64,000 bases of DNA, from assembly GCA_910584525.1 (NCBI GenBank), contig CAJUAT010000001.1, positions 28,788-92,787 of the forward strand. The letters run 5' to 3'. Below, in pieces: positions 50,784 through 60,477 of this stretch. Source of the stretch: an uncultured Muribaculaceae bacterium (GTDB lineage Bacteria > Bacteroidota > Bacteroidia > Bacteroidales > Muribaculaceae). How positions within the stretch are numbered: position 1 is the first letter of the stretch; each line of letters starts with the position of its first letter. The notes beneath the pieces are model-generated. The model was given only the letters and a program-made list of their open reading frames with translations. It was not told the DNA's origin and did no database searches. A program made the translations under genes and the position numbers.

Positions 50784-53195
50784 TTATTCGAAGTATGAAT
50801 ATGCGCGGCGGCGGTCGCCGCGGTAGTCGGAGCCGTTGAGTACTATCGACAGTCGCGGGAACCGTTTTGTATGGTAGAGTTCATCGACTTCCTTAAGGGC
50901 TTTTTTCTCGAAGAGGCCGGCGCGTATAACGAAGACGGTACGGTCGGCATATTCGGCAATCAGCTGGGTGTCCACTACGGCGTCGACCGGCGGACAGTCT
51001 ATGATTATATAGTCATAGTCATTGCGAGCTTCAGTTATGAAGGTTTTAAAGCGGTCGCTTTCGAGGAGTTCGGCGGCATTCGGCGGTCTGTGCCCGATGG
51101 GCATGGCCCACATGTCGGGGTGACCGGGAACATCCACCACAAGACTGCGCCAGTCGTCGGTGGAGCCTGACAGGTAATTGCTCAGACCACGGCTGGGCAT
51201 ACCGACATACATCGACATGGAGCCGTGGCGAAGGTCGCCGTCGAGAACCAGAACCCTTTTGTTCTTCAGCGCAAAGGATGCTGCCAGATTATATGCCACA
51301 TATGATTTGCCCGAACCGGGATGCATCGATGTCATGAGTATCACGTTGCAGCCCTCCTCTTTGCGCGACATCAGGTCGATATTGCCACGTACTATCTTGA
51401 AAGATTCCGTCACGGCATCGCGGCTGCCGGGAATCACCGAATCTGTCACTTTCTCCAGCTGCGACGCCTTGAGCTTGTTTTTGGCCCGGGGCTTGCGCAT
51501 CCGGGAGAGGAGAGAGCGTTTGCCCACATATGGTATCTCCCCCGCGAACGGAGCCGACAACTTATCCAGATCCTGGCGTGAACGCACCGTGGTGTTGGTG
51601 GCCTCGGCTACAAACAGTAGTACTGCCGGTAGCGCTATACCAATTACAAAACATACCATCACAATCATCTTCTTCTTAGGCGACACGGGGCGTGTGGGGC
51701 CCATTGGAGGGGTGATGATGCGCAGGTTGTTGGCGTTGAAGGTCTGGTTGAGCTCGTTTTCCTCTCGCTTCTGCAGCAGGTAGAGGTATAGCGATTCCTT
51801 GACCTTCTGCTGGCGCTCTACGGAGAGAAGGTATTTGGTCTTGCCGGGGACTTCGGCGAGGCTCGACTGTGCGGATCCCTTTGCCCCCTGCATGTTGTGT
51901 ATGTTCCGGTTGAGGGTTGCTATCTGGGTGCCTATGGCGTTGACTATGGCCTCTCTTTCTCCCTTGAGCCGGATGTCGTAATCCACCACCAAGGGGTTGG
52001 TGTCGGAAGTGGTCTCGGCAAGAGTGTTGCGGGCCAGAAGGAGCTGGTTGTAGGTGCTTATCTGCATCTCCAGAGTGTTGGAGATGCCGTTGTTTACCGG
52101 AATCACCCTGTTGGCGTTATGGGGATTGCCGAGGTAGTCGCGCAGATAGGTCGCCATGGAGAGCTTGTTCTGCTCTTCGAGCATCTGGTTGGAGATAAGG
52201 TTTGACTGTTCCAGCGACAACTTGGTGGCCGACTTCATGTCGACGGCAAGATGCTCCGACTGGTAACGGGATATGTCGGAGTCGACATTTCCCAACTCTT
52301 TCTCTATGAGTTGCAGACGGTCGTCGATGAAGGTGGAGGTGGCGCGTGCTATCTGGTTCTTGTCCTCGACCCAGTTCTCGTTGTACACCTTCACGATTTC
52401 TTCCAGTATATCCTTGGCGCGTGGCAGAGAATTGTCCACTATCGACATGTCGATGACTTCCGCGTCGTCGTTGGCAAGCTCCATGCTTACCTGCTTGCTG
52501 TATATCTCAAGCGCGTCAATCGGGGTCATCTTGTCGACGGTTATCTCGGAAACCGGTTTCTGTTTCTTCCCTTTCATGGCGAGTGCCGGGTTATAAGCGG
52601 CATTGGGCATTACCGAGAGACGACCTATCGGGGTGGCTACTGTAATGCCGGGCTTTACGCGCACTTCTTTATCAAATTCTTCGGTTTCGCCATTTTCTGA
52701 CTTGTAGAAGTCGTATAATGTCAGCGACCCATCGGGAGCCGTCTTTGCCTTAAAACCGGCTGCCGCATCCTCGGGAAGGTCGAGAAATTCCACCTTGAAT
52801 GGCAGAGTCGGGCCATACAGTGCCGTGGGATGGAACGTACCCTTGCTGTAATAGCTTGTGGAAAGGTCAAGCCTCTTGACCACTTCTGCGAGCACCGACG
52901 GCGACTGCAGCGCAAGAATCTCGTTGTAGACGTTTGTGTTCATGCCGCCGAGTCCCATCGTGGCGAATGCGCTCCCTACATCGGGAGCGCCCCCATCCTG
53001 ATTCTTGACCAGTACCGACATCTTCTGGGTATATGCCGGTTCGCGAGTCAGCGCATACAATGCCCCCAACACGCAGAATACTATCACCGACAACAGAAAC
53101 CATCGCCAGTGATGAAGACATACCGTGAGAAAATTCTTTATGTTGAAATCCTCGTGTTCTTCCTGATTCTGCTGTCTTGCCTTATTCTCTTCCAT
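50784..53195 (-). CDS. Wzc-like polysaccharide co-polymerase with tyrosine kinase domain
   Basis: An 803-residue inner-membrane PCP-2 protein. Helix one is at about residues 30-52 and helix two at about 515-535, with a long periplasmic coiled-coil domain between. The cytoplasmic BY-kinase domain has the Walker A motif TSMHPGSGKSYVAY near residue 627, Walker A' VLVLDGDLRHGSMS and Walker B YIIIDCPPVDAVVD. The C-terminal tyrosine cluster is minimal (RAYSYFE), unlike the 6-8 tyrosines of E. coli Wzc. It controls chain length and export through Wza. The gap to wza is six bases. Confidence 0.95.
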   Translation of the reverse strand: MEENKARQQNQEEHEDFNIKNFLTVCLHHWRWFLLSVIVFCVLGALYALTREPAYTQKMSVLVKNQDGGAPDVGSAFATMGLGGMNTNVYNEILALQSPSVLAEVVKRLDLSTSYYSKGTFHPTALYGPTLPFKVEFLDLPEDAAAGFKAKTAPDGSLTLYDFYKSENGETEEFDKEVRVKPGITVATPIGRLSVMPNAAYNPALAMKGKKQKPVSEITVDKMTPIDALEIYSKQVSMELANDDAEVIDMSIVDNSLPRAKDILEEIVKVYNENWVEDKNQIARATSTFIDDRLQLIEKELGNVDSDISRYQSEHLAVDMKSATKLSLEQSNLISNQMLEEQNKLSMATYLRDYLGNPHNANRVIPVNNGISNTLEMQISTYNQLLLARNTLAETTSDTNPLVVDYDIRLKGEREAIVNAIGTQIATLNRNIHNMQGAKGSAQSSLAEVPGKTKYLLSVERQQKVKESLYLYLLQKREENELNQTFNANNLRIITPPMGPTRPVSPKKKMIVMVCFVIGIALPAVLLFVAEATNTTVRSRQDLDKLSAPFAGEIPYVGKRSLLSRMRKPRAKNKLKASQLEKVTDSVIPGSRDAVTESFKIVRGNIDLMSRKEEGCNVILMTSMHPGSGKSYVAYNLAASFALKNKRVLVLDGDLRHGSMSMYVGMPSRGLSNYLSGSTDDWRSLVVDVPGHPDMWAMPIGHRPPNAAELLESDRFKTFITEARNDYDYIIIDCPPVDAVVDTQLIAEYADRTVFVIRAGLFEKKALKEVDELYHTKRFPRLSIVLNGSDYRGDRRRAYSYFE

Positions 53196-53201
53196 GATTT
53201 C

Positions 53202-54056
53202 TTACTTGTTGATGAATACGGCCACGGTAGTGACCACAGATGTCAGCAGGGAGGCAACCGATACCCAGAAACCGACGCTCAGTGCGTTGTTGCCGTTGAC
53301 GGTGCTGGAGCGCTTGCGCTGGCTGTTTGGCTCCACGTATATCACGTCGTTCTGGTGGAGGTAGAAGCCGGGACTCGACGCCATCTGCTTGGCGTTGGTG
53401 AGGTCAAGGTCGTAGGTCTCTATCTTGCCGCCGGGGAACTGGCGCACCACCTTCACATTCTCGCGCTGCCCGTTGATGGTGAGGTCACCGGCAAGTGCTA
53501 TAGCCTCCAGCACGTTGATCTGGTCGCGGTTCAGATCATAACGACCCGGACGCGCAACTTCTCCCATCACACTGAAGCCGGAACTCAGGAACTCTACTAT
53601 CACCGTGGGGTCCTTGACAAGGTTGCGGCCCAGAAGCTCTCCCTTGATGAAGGCGGCAAGCTCCGAACGGGTCATACCCGCCACATCCAGATAACCCAGC
53701 ACCGGAAAGTCTATTTTACCGTCGGGCGCCACCGTATAGCTCGCCACACCGTCATTGCCGCTCCCAGTATAGTTGCGCTGCTCGGTAGTGGTGCCGTTGC
53801 TCGGTGCTCCCTGGCCTATTCGCGATGAATATACCGGCAGATTGAACAACGCCGACACCGCCGCATCCTTCGTCTTTACGATGATCGACAGCTTGTCGCC
53901 AGGCTCTATCTTTATCTGCGACGGCGTGGGCGCCTGTATCACAGCATTTGTGTCTGTATCTTGAAAATAGGTGATTTTCTTGGGTGCCGAGCACCCCGTC
54001 AGCAGCAACGCCGACATTATGATGATTCCTAAGAAATATATCCTTATGGCTTTCAT
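53202..54056 (-). CDS. Wza-like polysaccharide export outer-membrane lipoprotein
   Basis: A 284-residue protein. The signal peptide ends in the lipobox LLTGC about residue 20. The PES domain reads IKIEPGDKLSIIVKT and YTVAPDGKIDFPVLGYLDVAG, then two SLBB-type parts (VMGEVARPGRYDLN and VIYVEPNSQRK). It ends with a hydrophobic segment of about 25 residues that may be the helical barrel domain. It forms the export pore for the polysaccharide with Wzc. The ATG at 54056 is chosen because it starts a normal signal peptide. It is the first gene of the operon, after a promoter and a leader of about 80 bases. Confidence 0.94.
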   Translation of the reverse strand: MKAIRIYFLGIIIMSALLLTGCSAPKKITYFQDTDTNAVIQAPTPSQIKIEPGDKLSIIVKTKDAAVSALFNLPVYSSRIGQGAPSNGTTTEQRNYTGSGNDGVASYTVAPDGKIDFPVLGYLDVAGMTRSELAAFIKGELLGRNLVKDPTVIVEFLSSGFSVMGEVARPGRYDLNRDQINVLEAIALAGDLTINGQRENVKVVRQFPGGKIETYDLDLTNAKQMASSPGFYLHQNDVIYVEPNSQRKRSSTVNGNNALSVGFWVSVASLLTSVVTTVAVFINK

Positions 54057-54137
54057 TTGATTTCTTACGATAGTGTGTTTAATATCTTTGTCAACATGCC
54101 AAAGTTTCAAATTCCATAGCGTGTGATATCTGACTTG

Positions 54138-54169
54138 CAAAGTTAACTAATTTTTCCGATACAGGCAAT
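54138..54169 (-). promoter_or_regulatory. Promoter of the polysaccharide operon
   Basis: TAACTTTG (54145 to 54138) lies 20 bases from ATTG (54169 to 54166). The -33 element has one mismatch. The leader to wza would be about 80 bases. No invertible-element repeats flank it and no UpxY/Z-type antiterminator gene precedes wza. Confidence 0.65.
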
Positions 54170-54228
54170 TAAGACGATGTAAATGCTTGATGAATGAATC
54201 TATGAGGCGATATAATGCCTTGAAGGGC

Positions 54229-54750
54229 TTACAACAGCCGTATCAGTGTGGCATAGCAGAGGAGTCCGATGCTTAGAGAGACGCCTGTCCACATCTTGGC
54301 ATATCTGACGGCCTCGGCCGACTCTCGTCCTCTTGACTTCTTCCATTCTTGCGCGGCTTTCCGGGCGTAATAAATGGCTGCGATGCCGGTAGGGGGGAAG
54401 CAGAGCACCGTGACAGCTATTGCCGCGGCCATAAGTCCCGGTGGAGGGGGTACCGTCGGGTCATGTGCCGCAAGGTCGGGAAGCTCCGACAGGTCGGGAT
54501 AAACCATCCCTTCCTCCTGAGGCTCTGCCTCACCGGCTGCCGGTGTTACCGGTGTCGCCGGTTGCGGATGCTGCAGGCGCGACAGCCGCTGACGATAATA
54601 CCGGCATATGTCGGCATTATCGTCAGCACGCTCCCAGTCGGCCATCCCCTTGCACCATACATACGTGTCGGGACCTATGCCCGCCTCCATAAGCTCGTCA
54701 AGGGTGTATGGCCCGACCTGCCGGTCGTCGACCATCGCGTAATACTTCAT
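54229..54750 (-). CDS. GYF_2-CD225 membrane protein (small paralogue)
   Basis: A 173-residue protein. Residues 1-50 form a GYF_2 domain (DUF4339): MKYYAMVDDRQVGPYTLDEL, then TYVWCKGMADWERAD. A polar linker rich in Pro follows. Residues about 105-170 are a CD225/dispanin-like pair of helices with VLCFPPTGIAAIYYARKA, the classical motif of that family. Such proteins are thought to sit in membranes with the GYF domain in the cytoplasm, binding proline-rich partners. The role is unknown. It starts two bases after the stop of its larger paralogue. Confidence 0.85.
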   Translation of the reverse strand: MKYYAMVDDRQVGPYTLDELMEAGIGPDTYVWCKGMADWERADDNADICRYYRQRLSRLQHPQPATPVTPAAGEAEPQEEGMVYPDLSELPDLAAHDPTVPPPPGLMAAAIAVTVLCFPPTGIAAIYYARKAAQEWKKSRGRESAEAVRYAKMWTGVSLSIGLLCYATLIRLL

Positions 54751-54752
54751 CC

Positions 54753-55412
54753 TCACATATAGTTGGAGGCCTCGGTGATTGCCGACATAGCTCCTACGCC
54801 TATGAAGACCACAAACAATACTATGGCCAATATGCCGAGGGCTATGGTGCCTATCGAGATAAGCGTCATGGTCCTGGCTGATTTGTTGGCGCTGTCGCCA
54901 CGCACCGTGTCGCCCACACTGTAGGCACTGTTGGCGTTGCTGCTCTGTACGATGCCGATGATGGAGAATACCAGCCCTATGATGTTGCCTATGAGCACAT
55001 TCACCACCGTAGTAACGATGGCCCATGGCATCCAGTTGGTATATGCCGCGCCATAATTGCCGGGCATATACCCCTGTCGGTAAGGCTGCTGGTAAGGCGG
55101 CTGGCCATATGGTTGCTGATATGGCTGCTGGTAAGGCTGCTGCTGATAAGGCTGCTGCTGGCCATATTGTGGCTGCGGCTGTTGCGGCTGCTGGGGCTGC
55201 TGATAGGGCTGCTCCGGCTGCGCATAGGCGCCGAACGCCGATTCCTCCACAAACAGGTCGGCAAGCTCCGGCAGCGCCGAGGCCTTCTCCCAACCCGACA
55301 TACCTTCGCGCCATACAAAGGTCTCCGGCGTAACACCCTGCATGGTCAGTACCTCCTTGGGATAGGGCCCTTTCTGCTGACCGTCAGATATGATGAAATA
55401 CTGTATACTCAT
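54753..55412 (-). CDS. GYF_2-CD225 membrane protein with Pro/Gln-rich repeat
   Basis: A 219-residue protein. Residues 1-52 are a GYF_2 domain: YFIISDGQQKGPYPKEVL and FVWREGMSGWEKA. Residues about 68-115 are almost only Pro, Gln and Tyr in QPYQQ-type repeats. The C-terminal part has two hydrophobic helices of CD225-like type, with IGLVFSIIGIVQSSNANSAY. The PQY tract could be a ligand for the GYF domain of the paralogue or of itself, but that is inference. It lies 18 bases after secA in the same direction. Confidence 0.85.
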   Translation of the reverse strand: MSIQYFIISDGQQKGPYPKEVLTMQGVTPETFVWREGMSGWEKASALPELADLFVEESAFGAYAQPEQPYQQPQQPQQPQPQYGQQQPYQQQPYQQPYQQPYGQPPYQQPYRQGYMPGNYGAAYTNWMPWAIVTTVVNVLIGNIIGLVFSIIGIVQSSNANSAYSVGDTVRGDSANKSARTMTLISIGTIALGILAIVLFVVFIGVGAMSAITEASNYM

Positions 55413-55430
55413 AATGGTTTAGTGTAGATG

Positions 55431-58400
55431 TCATGAGTTTCTGCCGCAGCAATTCTTATATTTCTTGCCTGAGCCGCAGGGGCAGGGGTCGTTTCTGCCT
55501 ACCTTAGGCTGGGCCTTGGCGGGCTGGCGTGTGGCGGCAGGCTTGCGGTTCACGTTTTTGGCGGCCTCGCGCTGGGCATTCTCGCCCTCGTAAGTCTCAC
55601 GGGTAGTGCTGTATCCGGCATAGGGGTTGTAGCTGGCCGTGGAGCTGTAGCCGCCGGCAGATCCATAGGCGCGTTGCTGCATGGCCTGACGGGCATGTTC
55701 CGCTGCCTGCTGGGCAGCCTGTGCCTCGGCCTGTGCCTGTGCCGCTGCCTTGGCCTCCTCATAGTCGGGAACGGCCAGACGTCCGCGCATCAGCGTACCC
55801 ACCGCCTTGGCGTTGAGCTCCCCGAGCATCTTCTTCCACAGTTCGAAGGCCTCGATCTTGTAGATCACCAGCGGGTCTTTCTGCTCGTAGGCCGCATTCT
55901 GCACGCTGTGACGAAGCTCGTCCATCTCGCGGAGCTGCTCCTGCCACGACGAGTCGATGCTCGACAGGAGCACGGCCTTCTCCCAGGCCTTCGCCAAAGG
56001 TTTGCACTCATTGTTGTAGCATTCGGTGATGTCGGCCTGTATGTTGAACATGCGGCGACCGTCGGTGACGGGCACGCCCACAGGACCGGTGGCTCCCTTC
56101 TCCTCCACGAAGTCGCGAACATACGGTGCGGCCCCCTGCATGATCTTCTCCTTCTTGCGGCGGAAGTTGTCCATCACCACTTCGGCGAGTCTGTCGCTCT
56201 TCTCCTGCTGCGACATGCGGTTGAACTCCTCCTCGGTGTAAGGCACCTCTATCGAGAGGATGCGGTTCACCTCCTCCGAGAAGTCCTCGTAGGCGGGATA
56301 GGAGGCGGCGAGGTCGCCGGTAACCTCATATATCATGTTGGCGATATCCATGCCTATACGTTCGCCGCGAAGGGCGTTCTGGCGCTTGCCGTAGACGCCG
56401 TTACGCTGGGCGTTCATCACGTCGTCGTATTCCACAAGACGCTTGCGGATACCGAAGTTGTTCTCCTCCACGCGTTTCTGGGCATTCTCTATGCTCTTGG
56501 TCACCATGGAGTTCTCTATCATCTCGCCCTCCTTGAAACCGAGACGGTCGAGCATCTTCACCACGCGGTCGTTGGCGAAGAGTCGCATCACGGTATCCTC
56601 GAAGGATACGAAGAATACGGAGCTTCCGGGGTCACCCTGACGGCCGGCGCGGCCTCGCAGCTGACGGTCAACACGCCGCGACTCGTGGCGCTCTGTGCCT
56701 ATGATGGCAAGACCGCCGGCCTCGCGTACCTCCGGACTCAGCTTGATGTCGGTGCCTCGTCCCGCCATGTTGGTGGCGATGGTCACCATCCCTTTCTGTC
56801 CGGCCTGGGCCACTACCTGCGCCTCCTGCTGGTGCAGCTTCGCGTTCAGCACCTGGTGCGGTATCTTGCGCAGCTTAAGCATCTTCGACAGCAGTTCGGA
56901 AATCTCCACCGACGTGGTGCCCACAAGCACCGGACGCCCCTGGTTGACCATCTCCTCAACCTCGTTGATGATGGCCGCATATTTCTCCTTCTTGGTGCGG
57001 TATACGCGGTCGTTCATGTCGTTGCGTATCACCGGCCGGTTGGTGGGTATCTCTATTACGTCGAGCTTATAGATGTCGTAGAACTCGCCGGCCTCTGTCA
57101 TGGCCGTACCCGTCATGCCGGCAAGCTTGCGGTACATGCGGAAATAGTTCTGGAGCGTGATGGTGGCATAGGTCTGCGTGGCGGCCTCAACCTTCACGCC
57201 CTCCTTGGCCTCGATGGCCTGGTGAAGCCCGTCGCTGTAGCGGCGTCCCTCCATGATTCGGCCCGTCTGTTCGTCGACAATCTTGATCTTGTTGTCGTCG
57301 ATCACGTATTCCACATCCTTGTCGAAGAGCGTGTAGGCCTTCAGAAGCTGGTTCACGGTGTGCACGCGTTCCGACTTCACGCTGTAGTTCTGCAGCAGGG
57401 CATCCTTCTTCTCCCTTTTCTGCTCGGCGGTGAGGTCTTCGTTCTCCACCTCGCTGAGCTGCTCGGCGATGTTGGGGAGGATAAAGAACTCAGGGTCGTT
57501 GGTGGTGCCGGTAAGCACCTCTATACCCTTGTCGGTAAGCTCTATGCTGTGGTTCTTCTCGTCGATCACGAAGAAGAGGGGTTCCACTGCCTTGGGCATC
57601 TCGCGGTTGTTGTCCTGCATGTATTTGGCCTCCACCTTGAGCATGAGGTTCTTGATGCCGTCCTCGCTGAGGTAACGGATTAGGGGGCCATGCTTGGGAA
57701 GGGCCTTGTATACGCGGAAGAGTGCGAGACCACCCTCCTCGGTGTCGCCTTTGGATATTTTCTCCTTGGCTTCGAGCAGGAGTTGCTGGGCGAGCTTGCG
57801 CTGGGCGTTGACAACCTTCTCCACATTGGGCTTGAAGTCGTTGAACATCTGGTCGTCGCCCTTGGGGATGGGACCCGAGATGATCAGCGGCGTACGGGCG
57901 TCGTCGATAAGCACGGAGTCCACCTCGTCGACGATGGCGTAGTAATGCTGTTCACGCTGCACGAGGTCCTCGGTGCGCGTGGCCATGTTGTCGCGGAGGT
58001 AGTCGAAACCGAACTCATTGTTGGTGCCGAAGGTTATGTCGGAGTTGTATACGTCTCGGCGTTCCTGGCTGTTGGGCTCCGTCTTGTCGATGCAGCCAAC
58101 GGTAAGGCCGTGGAACTGGTATAACGGGCCCATCCATTCGGAGTCTCGTTTGGCGAGGTAGTCGTTGACGGTCACTACGTGCACGCCTTCGCCGGTAAGG
58201 GCGTTGAGGAACACCGGAAGGGTGGCCACAAGGGTCTTTCCCTCGCCGGTGGCCATCTCGGCGATGTTGTTGGTCACTTTGTCGCCTTTCATCATGCCGT
58301 GGAGCACCATGCCGCCGATGAGCTGCACGTCATAGTGCATCATGTCCCAGATGGTGAGGTTGCCGCCGGCTACCCATGAATTGCGGTATATGGCCTTGTC

Positions 58401-58850
58401 GCCATCTATGGTTATGAAGTCCTTGCCGTCGGCGGCGAGCTTGCGGTCGGCGTCGGTGGCTGTAACCTCGATGGTCTCGTTCTCCTTGAAACGGCGTGCC
58501 GTCTCCTTGACGGCCGCGAAAACTTCCGGCAACGCCGCGTCAAGATCCTTGGCGTAGTTGGCGAACATCTCCTCGCGGGTGTCGTCGATCTCCTTCCACA
58601 ACGGCTCGCGCTTGTCGTAGTCAAGGGTCTCTATCTGGCTTCTCAGCTCCTCGATATGCTCCTTGTATTTCCTGGCGTTGCCGCGGATGTTTTTCTTTAT
58701 CTCCTCCACGCGTCCGCGCAGTTCGTCGTTGCTGAGGCGCGCAAGCTCCTCGCTCGCCGGATTGATCTCTTTATTGAGCCGGTTCCACAGCGGTCGTACC
58801 GAACGCTCCGACTGGTCTCCGAGTATTTTCTTTAAAAATGAATTGAACAT
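55431..58850 (-). CDS. secA: SecA, preprotein translocase ATPase
   Basis: A 1139-residue ATPase driving secretion through SecYEG, longer than the 901 residues of E. coli SecA as in other Bacteroidota. Walker A is [15 protein letters not shown] near residue 200, the DEAD-type Walker B is [19 protein letters not shown], and GRGTDIKL and [12 protein letters not shown] are motifs of the second helicase domain. A linker rich in Ala and Gln is followed by the SEC-C zinc motif [16 protein letters not shown]. It acts upstream of the T9SS because cargo crosses the inner membrane first by Sec. Extra length lies in the N-terminal and linker regions. Confidence 0.98.
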   Translation of the reverse strand: MFNSFLKKILGDQSERSVRPLWNRLNKEINPASEELARLSNDELRGRVEEIKKNIRGNARKYKEHIEELRSQIETLDYDKREPLWKEIDDTREEMFANYAKDLDAALPEVFAAVKETARRFKENETIEVTATDADRKLAADGKDFITIDGDKAIYRNSWVAGGNLTIWDMMHYDVQLIGGMVLHGMMKGDKVTNNIAEMATGEGKTLVATLPVFLNALTGEGVHVVTVNDYLAKRDSEWMGPLYQFHGLTVGCIDKTEPNSQERRDVYNSDITFGTNNEFGFDYLRDNMATRTEDLVQREQHYYAIVDEVDSVLIDDARTPLIISGPIPKGDDQMFNDFKPNVEKVVNAQRKLAQQLLLEAKEKISKGDTEEGGLALFRVYKALPKHGPLIRYLSEDGIKNLMLKVEAKYMQDNNREMPKAVEPLFFVIDEKNHSIELTDKGIEVLTGTTNDPEFFILPNIAEQLSEVENEDLTAEQKREKKDALLQNYSVKSERVHTVNQLLKAYTLFDKDVEYVIDDNKIKIVDEQTGRIMEGRRYSDGLHQAIEAKEGVKVEAATQTYATITLQNYFRMYRKLAGMTGTAMTEAGEFYDIYKLDVIEIPTNRPVIRNDMNDRVYRTKKEKYAAIINEVEEMVNQGRPVLVGTTSVEISELLSKMLKLRKIPHQVLNAKLHQQEAQVVAQAGQKGMVTIATNMAGRGTDIKLSPEVREAGGLAIIGTERHESRRVDRQLRGRAGRQGDPGSSVFFVSFEDTVMRLFANDRVVKMLDRLGFKEGEMIENSMVTKSIENAQKRVEENNFGIRKRLVEYDDVMNAQRNGVYGKRQNALRGERIGMDIANMIYEVTGDLAASYPAYEDFSEEVNRILSIEVPYTEEEFNRMSQQEKSDRLAEVVMDNFRRKKEKIMQGAAPYVRDFVEEKGATGPVGVPVTDGRRMFNIQADITECYNNECKPLAKAWEKAVLLSSIDSSWQEQLREMDELRHSVQNAAYEQKDPLVIYKIEAFELWKKMLGELNAKAVGTLMRGRLAVPDYEEAKAAAQAQAEAQAAQQAAEHARQAMQQRAYGSAGGYSSTASYNPYAGYSTTRETYEGENAQREAAKNVNRKPAATRQPAKAQPKVGRNDPCPCGSGKKYKNCCGRNS

Positions 58851-58920
58851 GTTATGTGGGTGCAGCTGCGCTGCTTGAATTTTTTAATGTGAAAGATGAA
58901 ATGTTCTGACGGGGATAGGG

Positions 58921-60477
58921 TCAGAAAGAGGGGCGTCTGTCGGCGCCGTTCGGGGGTCGTATGCGCAGTATACCGGAGATTGCGGGAGCAATCTCGCGGG
59001 CATCCACGGGAGTGGAGATGGTTCTTGGCGCCAGGCCGGGAGCCATTATGAAAGCCGGGGAGGCGAGGGGAAGGTCACGCAGCTGGCGCTGGTGGGAGCC
59101 GGCGCTCTGTGAATCGTCGCGAACCACCGTCCATCCCGGCATAAGGGTTATAATCACGTCGGCGCCCGTCTTGGGGTCGTAGGCGCGGTTTAGGGCGCGG
59201 GTCTCCTCGTCGCCCGGCGCAAGTATCTGGCGGCGCGTGTAGGTCTTGTCGACACCTGCCATGCGTGCCAGAAATTCTCGGCATTCCTCGGCGATTGCCG
59301 AGCTGTCGAGGTTGCGGGCCTCGATCGACCGGGTGTTGAGATATACGTTGCCGTCGCGTATCGCCGCCACATATTCGCCGTTGCCGTGACGCGCCACAAG
59401 GTAGGCGTTGAGCAGCGACATGGCGCGTTTCGGCGAGAATTCGCCGCCCGGCAACCGGTATTTCTTGTCTTCGATGGCGGCGCTCTGGCTGTAGCCGGTG
59501 CCCGAGAGCCATATCACGGCATTGCCGGCGCCGCAATAGCGGTCCACGGCATCGAGGATGCGCCCCAACTGGGCGTCAAGCCGCAGATAGGCGTCATCGG
59601 TCTCCGCCTCCAGCTTACCCTCTCCATAGCGGTAGGGCGCCAGGGTGTAGCCGATGTTGACCATGCCGGTGCTTCCCGGCGTGGTCGGCAGCTGGCTGAT
59701 GAGGCTCACGGCAACATCGGTGACGGCACTGTTGGCGGCAGGTGTGAGAGCAACCTTGCGGTATACATCGCGGTCGTTGCGGGCAAAACGGTAGCGGAAG
59801 TTCTCGCCGGGATGCGCCGCGGCCACCGCCGGCAGCGGACGCCAGTCGATGGTGTCGATGCGGTGGGCCATGGAACTGCGCGAGTTGGTGCTCCCAACAG
59901 CCTGCGGCAGCTTGCCGTAATATGAAGAGGTTGCCCAGTGCCCCGAGGTGTTGTTGAGCCATACGGCGCCGTCGGCGGCATGGCCGGCGAGTATCACGGC
60001 CTGCTGAGGGTCGGCGGCCACAGAATATATCACGGCTTTGCCGTCGTTGGCTATGGCGAACTCATCGGCGATGGTGGTGAGCCGCAGTTGCTCGGGGGTG
60101 AAGGAGTCGTTGGAGAGAGCTCCCGAGGGAGCGGGGGTGGCCAGCGGCGGACGCATCGTCGATAATGTCTCGTCGTAGACCATCGCCGAGGGTACGCCGG
60201 TGGTGGAGGGCGTAGAGCCCGTGAGCAGCGCCGCTGCGCCGCTGTTGGCGTCGAGTCGCCGGGTGCCGTAGTCGACATCGCGAAGATAGACACCTTTGCC
60301 CATGAACGTGCGGAACCCTTTCTGCCCGAAAAGGTTCTGTAGCTGTTCTATGTGCTCGGTGCTCAGCTGGTCAACGACGATTCCGACCACCAGACGGGGC
60401 TTTGCTCCGCCGGGCTGGACGGCTGCCGACGCCAGGCCTGCGAGGCCCGCGACCGCCAACGCTGCTATCTTTCGCAT
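58921..60477 (-). CDS. Degenerate alkaline-phosphatase superfamily protein (PafA-like, probable pseudoenzyme)
   Basis: A 518-residue secreted protein with a signal peptide ([20 protein letters not shown]). It aligns by eye over its full length with PafA-type phosphatases: [12 protein letters not shown] (metal Asp D36), LLTGSTPSTTGV, AYLRLDAQLGRIL, and a C-terminal block with ISGILRIRPPNGA. Yet the active-site residues appear lost. The nucleophile Thr position reads A77 in DANSGAAAL; the Asp-His pair reads SGTG (325-328); the Asp-x-x-x-His segment reads IGYTLAPY (275-282), and the Lys/Arg pair of the monoesterases is absent. It is likely inactive but retained, perhaps as a binding or assembly protein. 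Its 5' end is overlapped by the DUF4105 gene over 107 bases. Confidence 0.8.
   Translation of the reverse strand: MRKIAALAVAGLAGLASAAVQPGGAKPRLVVGIVVDQLSTEHIEQLQNLFGQKGFRTFMGKGVYLRDVDYGTRRLDANSGAAALLTGSTPSTTGVPSAMVYDETLSTMRPPLATPAPSGALSNDSFTPEQLRLTTIADEFAIANDGKAVIYSVAADPQQAVILAGHAADGAVWLNNTSGHWATSSYYGKLPQAVGSTNSRSSMAHRIDTIDWRPLPAVAAAHPGENFRYRFARNDRDVYRKVALTPAANSAVTDVAVSLISQLPTTPGSTGMVNIGYTLAPYRYGEGKLEAETDDAYLRLDAQLGRILDAVDRYCGAGNAVIWLSGTGYSQSAAIEDKKYRLPGGEFSPKRAMSLLNAYLVARHGNGEYVAAIRDGNVYLNTRSIEARNLDSSAIAEECREFLARMAGVDKTYTRRQILAPGDEETRALNRAYDPKTGADVIITLMPGWTVVRDDSQSAGSHQRQLRDLPLASPAFIMAPGLAPRTISTPVDAREIAPAISGILRIRPPNGADRRPSF

Noticed and set aside
54057..54228. Invertible capsule promoter
   Set aside because: Bacteroides-type capsule promoters lie between inverted repeats with a nearby invertase and UpxY gene; neither is seen here.
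54229..55314. A 361-codon minus-strand frame covering both GYF genes
   Set aside because: Its N-terminal part is an out-of-frame reading of the Pro/Gln repeat of the larger protein; only the part from 54750 on is a GYF-CD225 protein.
55674..57683. A 669-codon plus-strand frame opposite secA
   Set aside because: Shadow of secA; SecA motifs are complete on the other strand.
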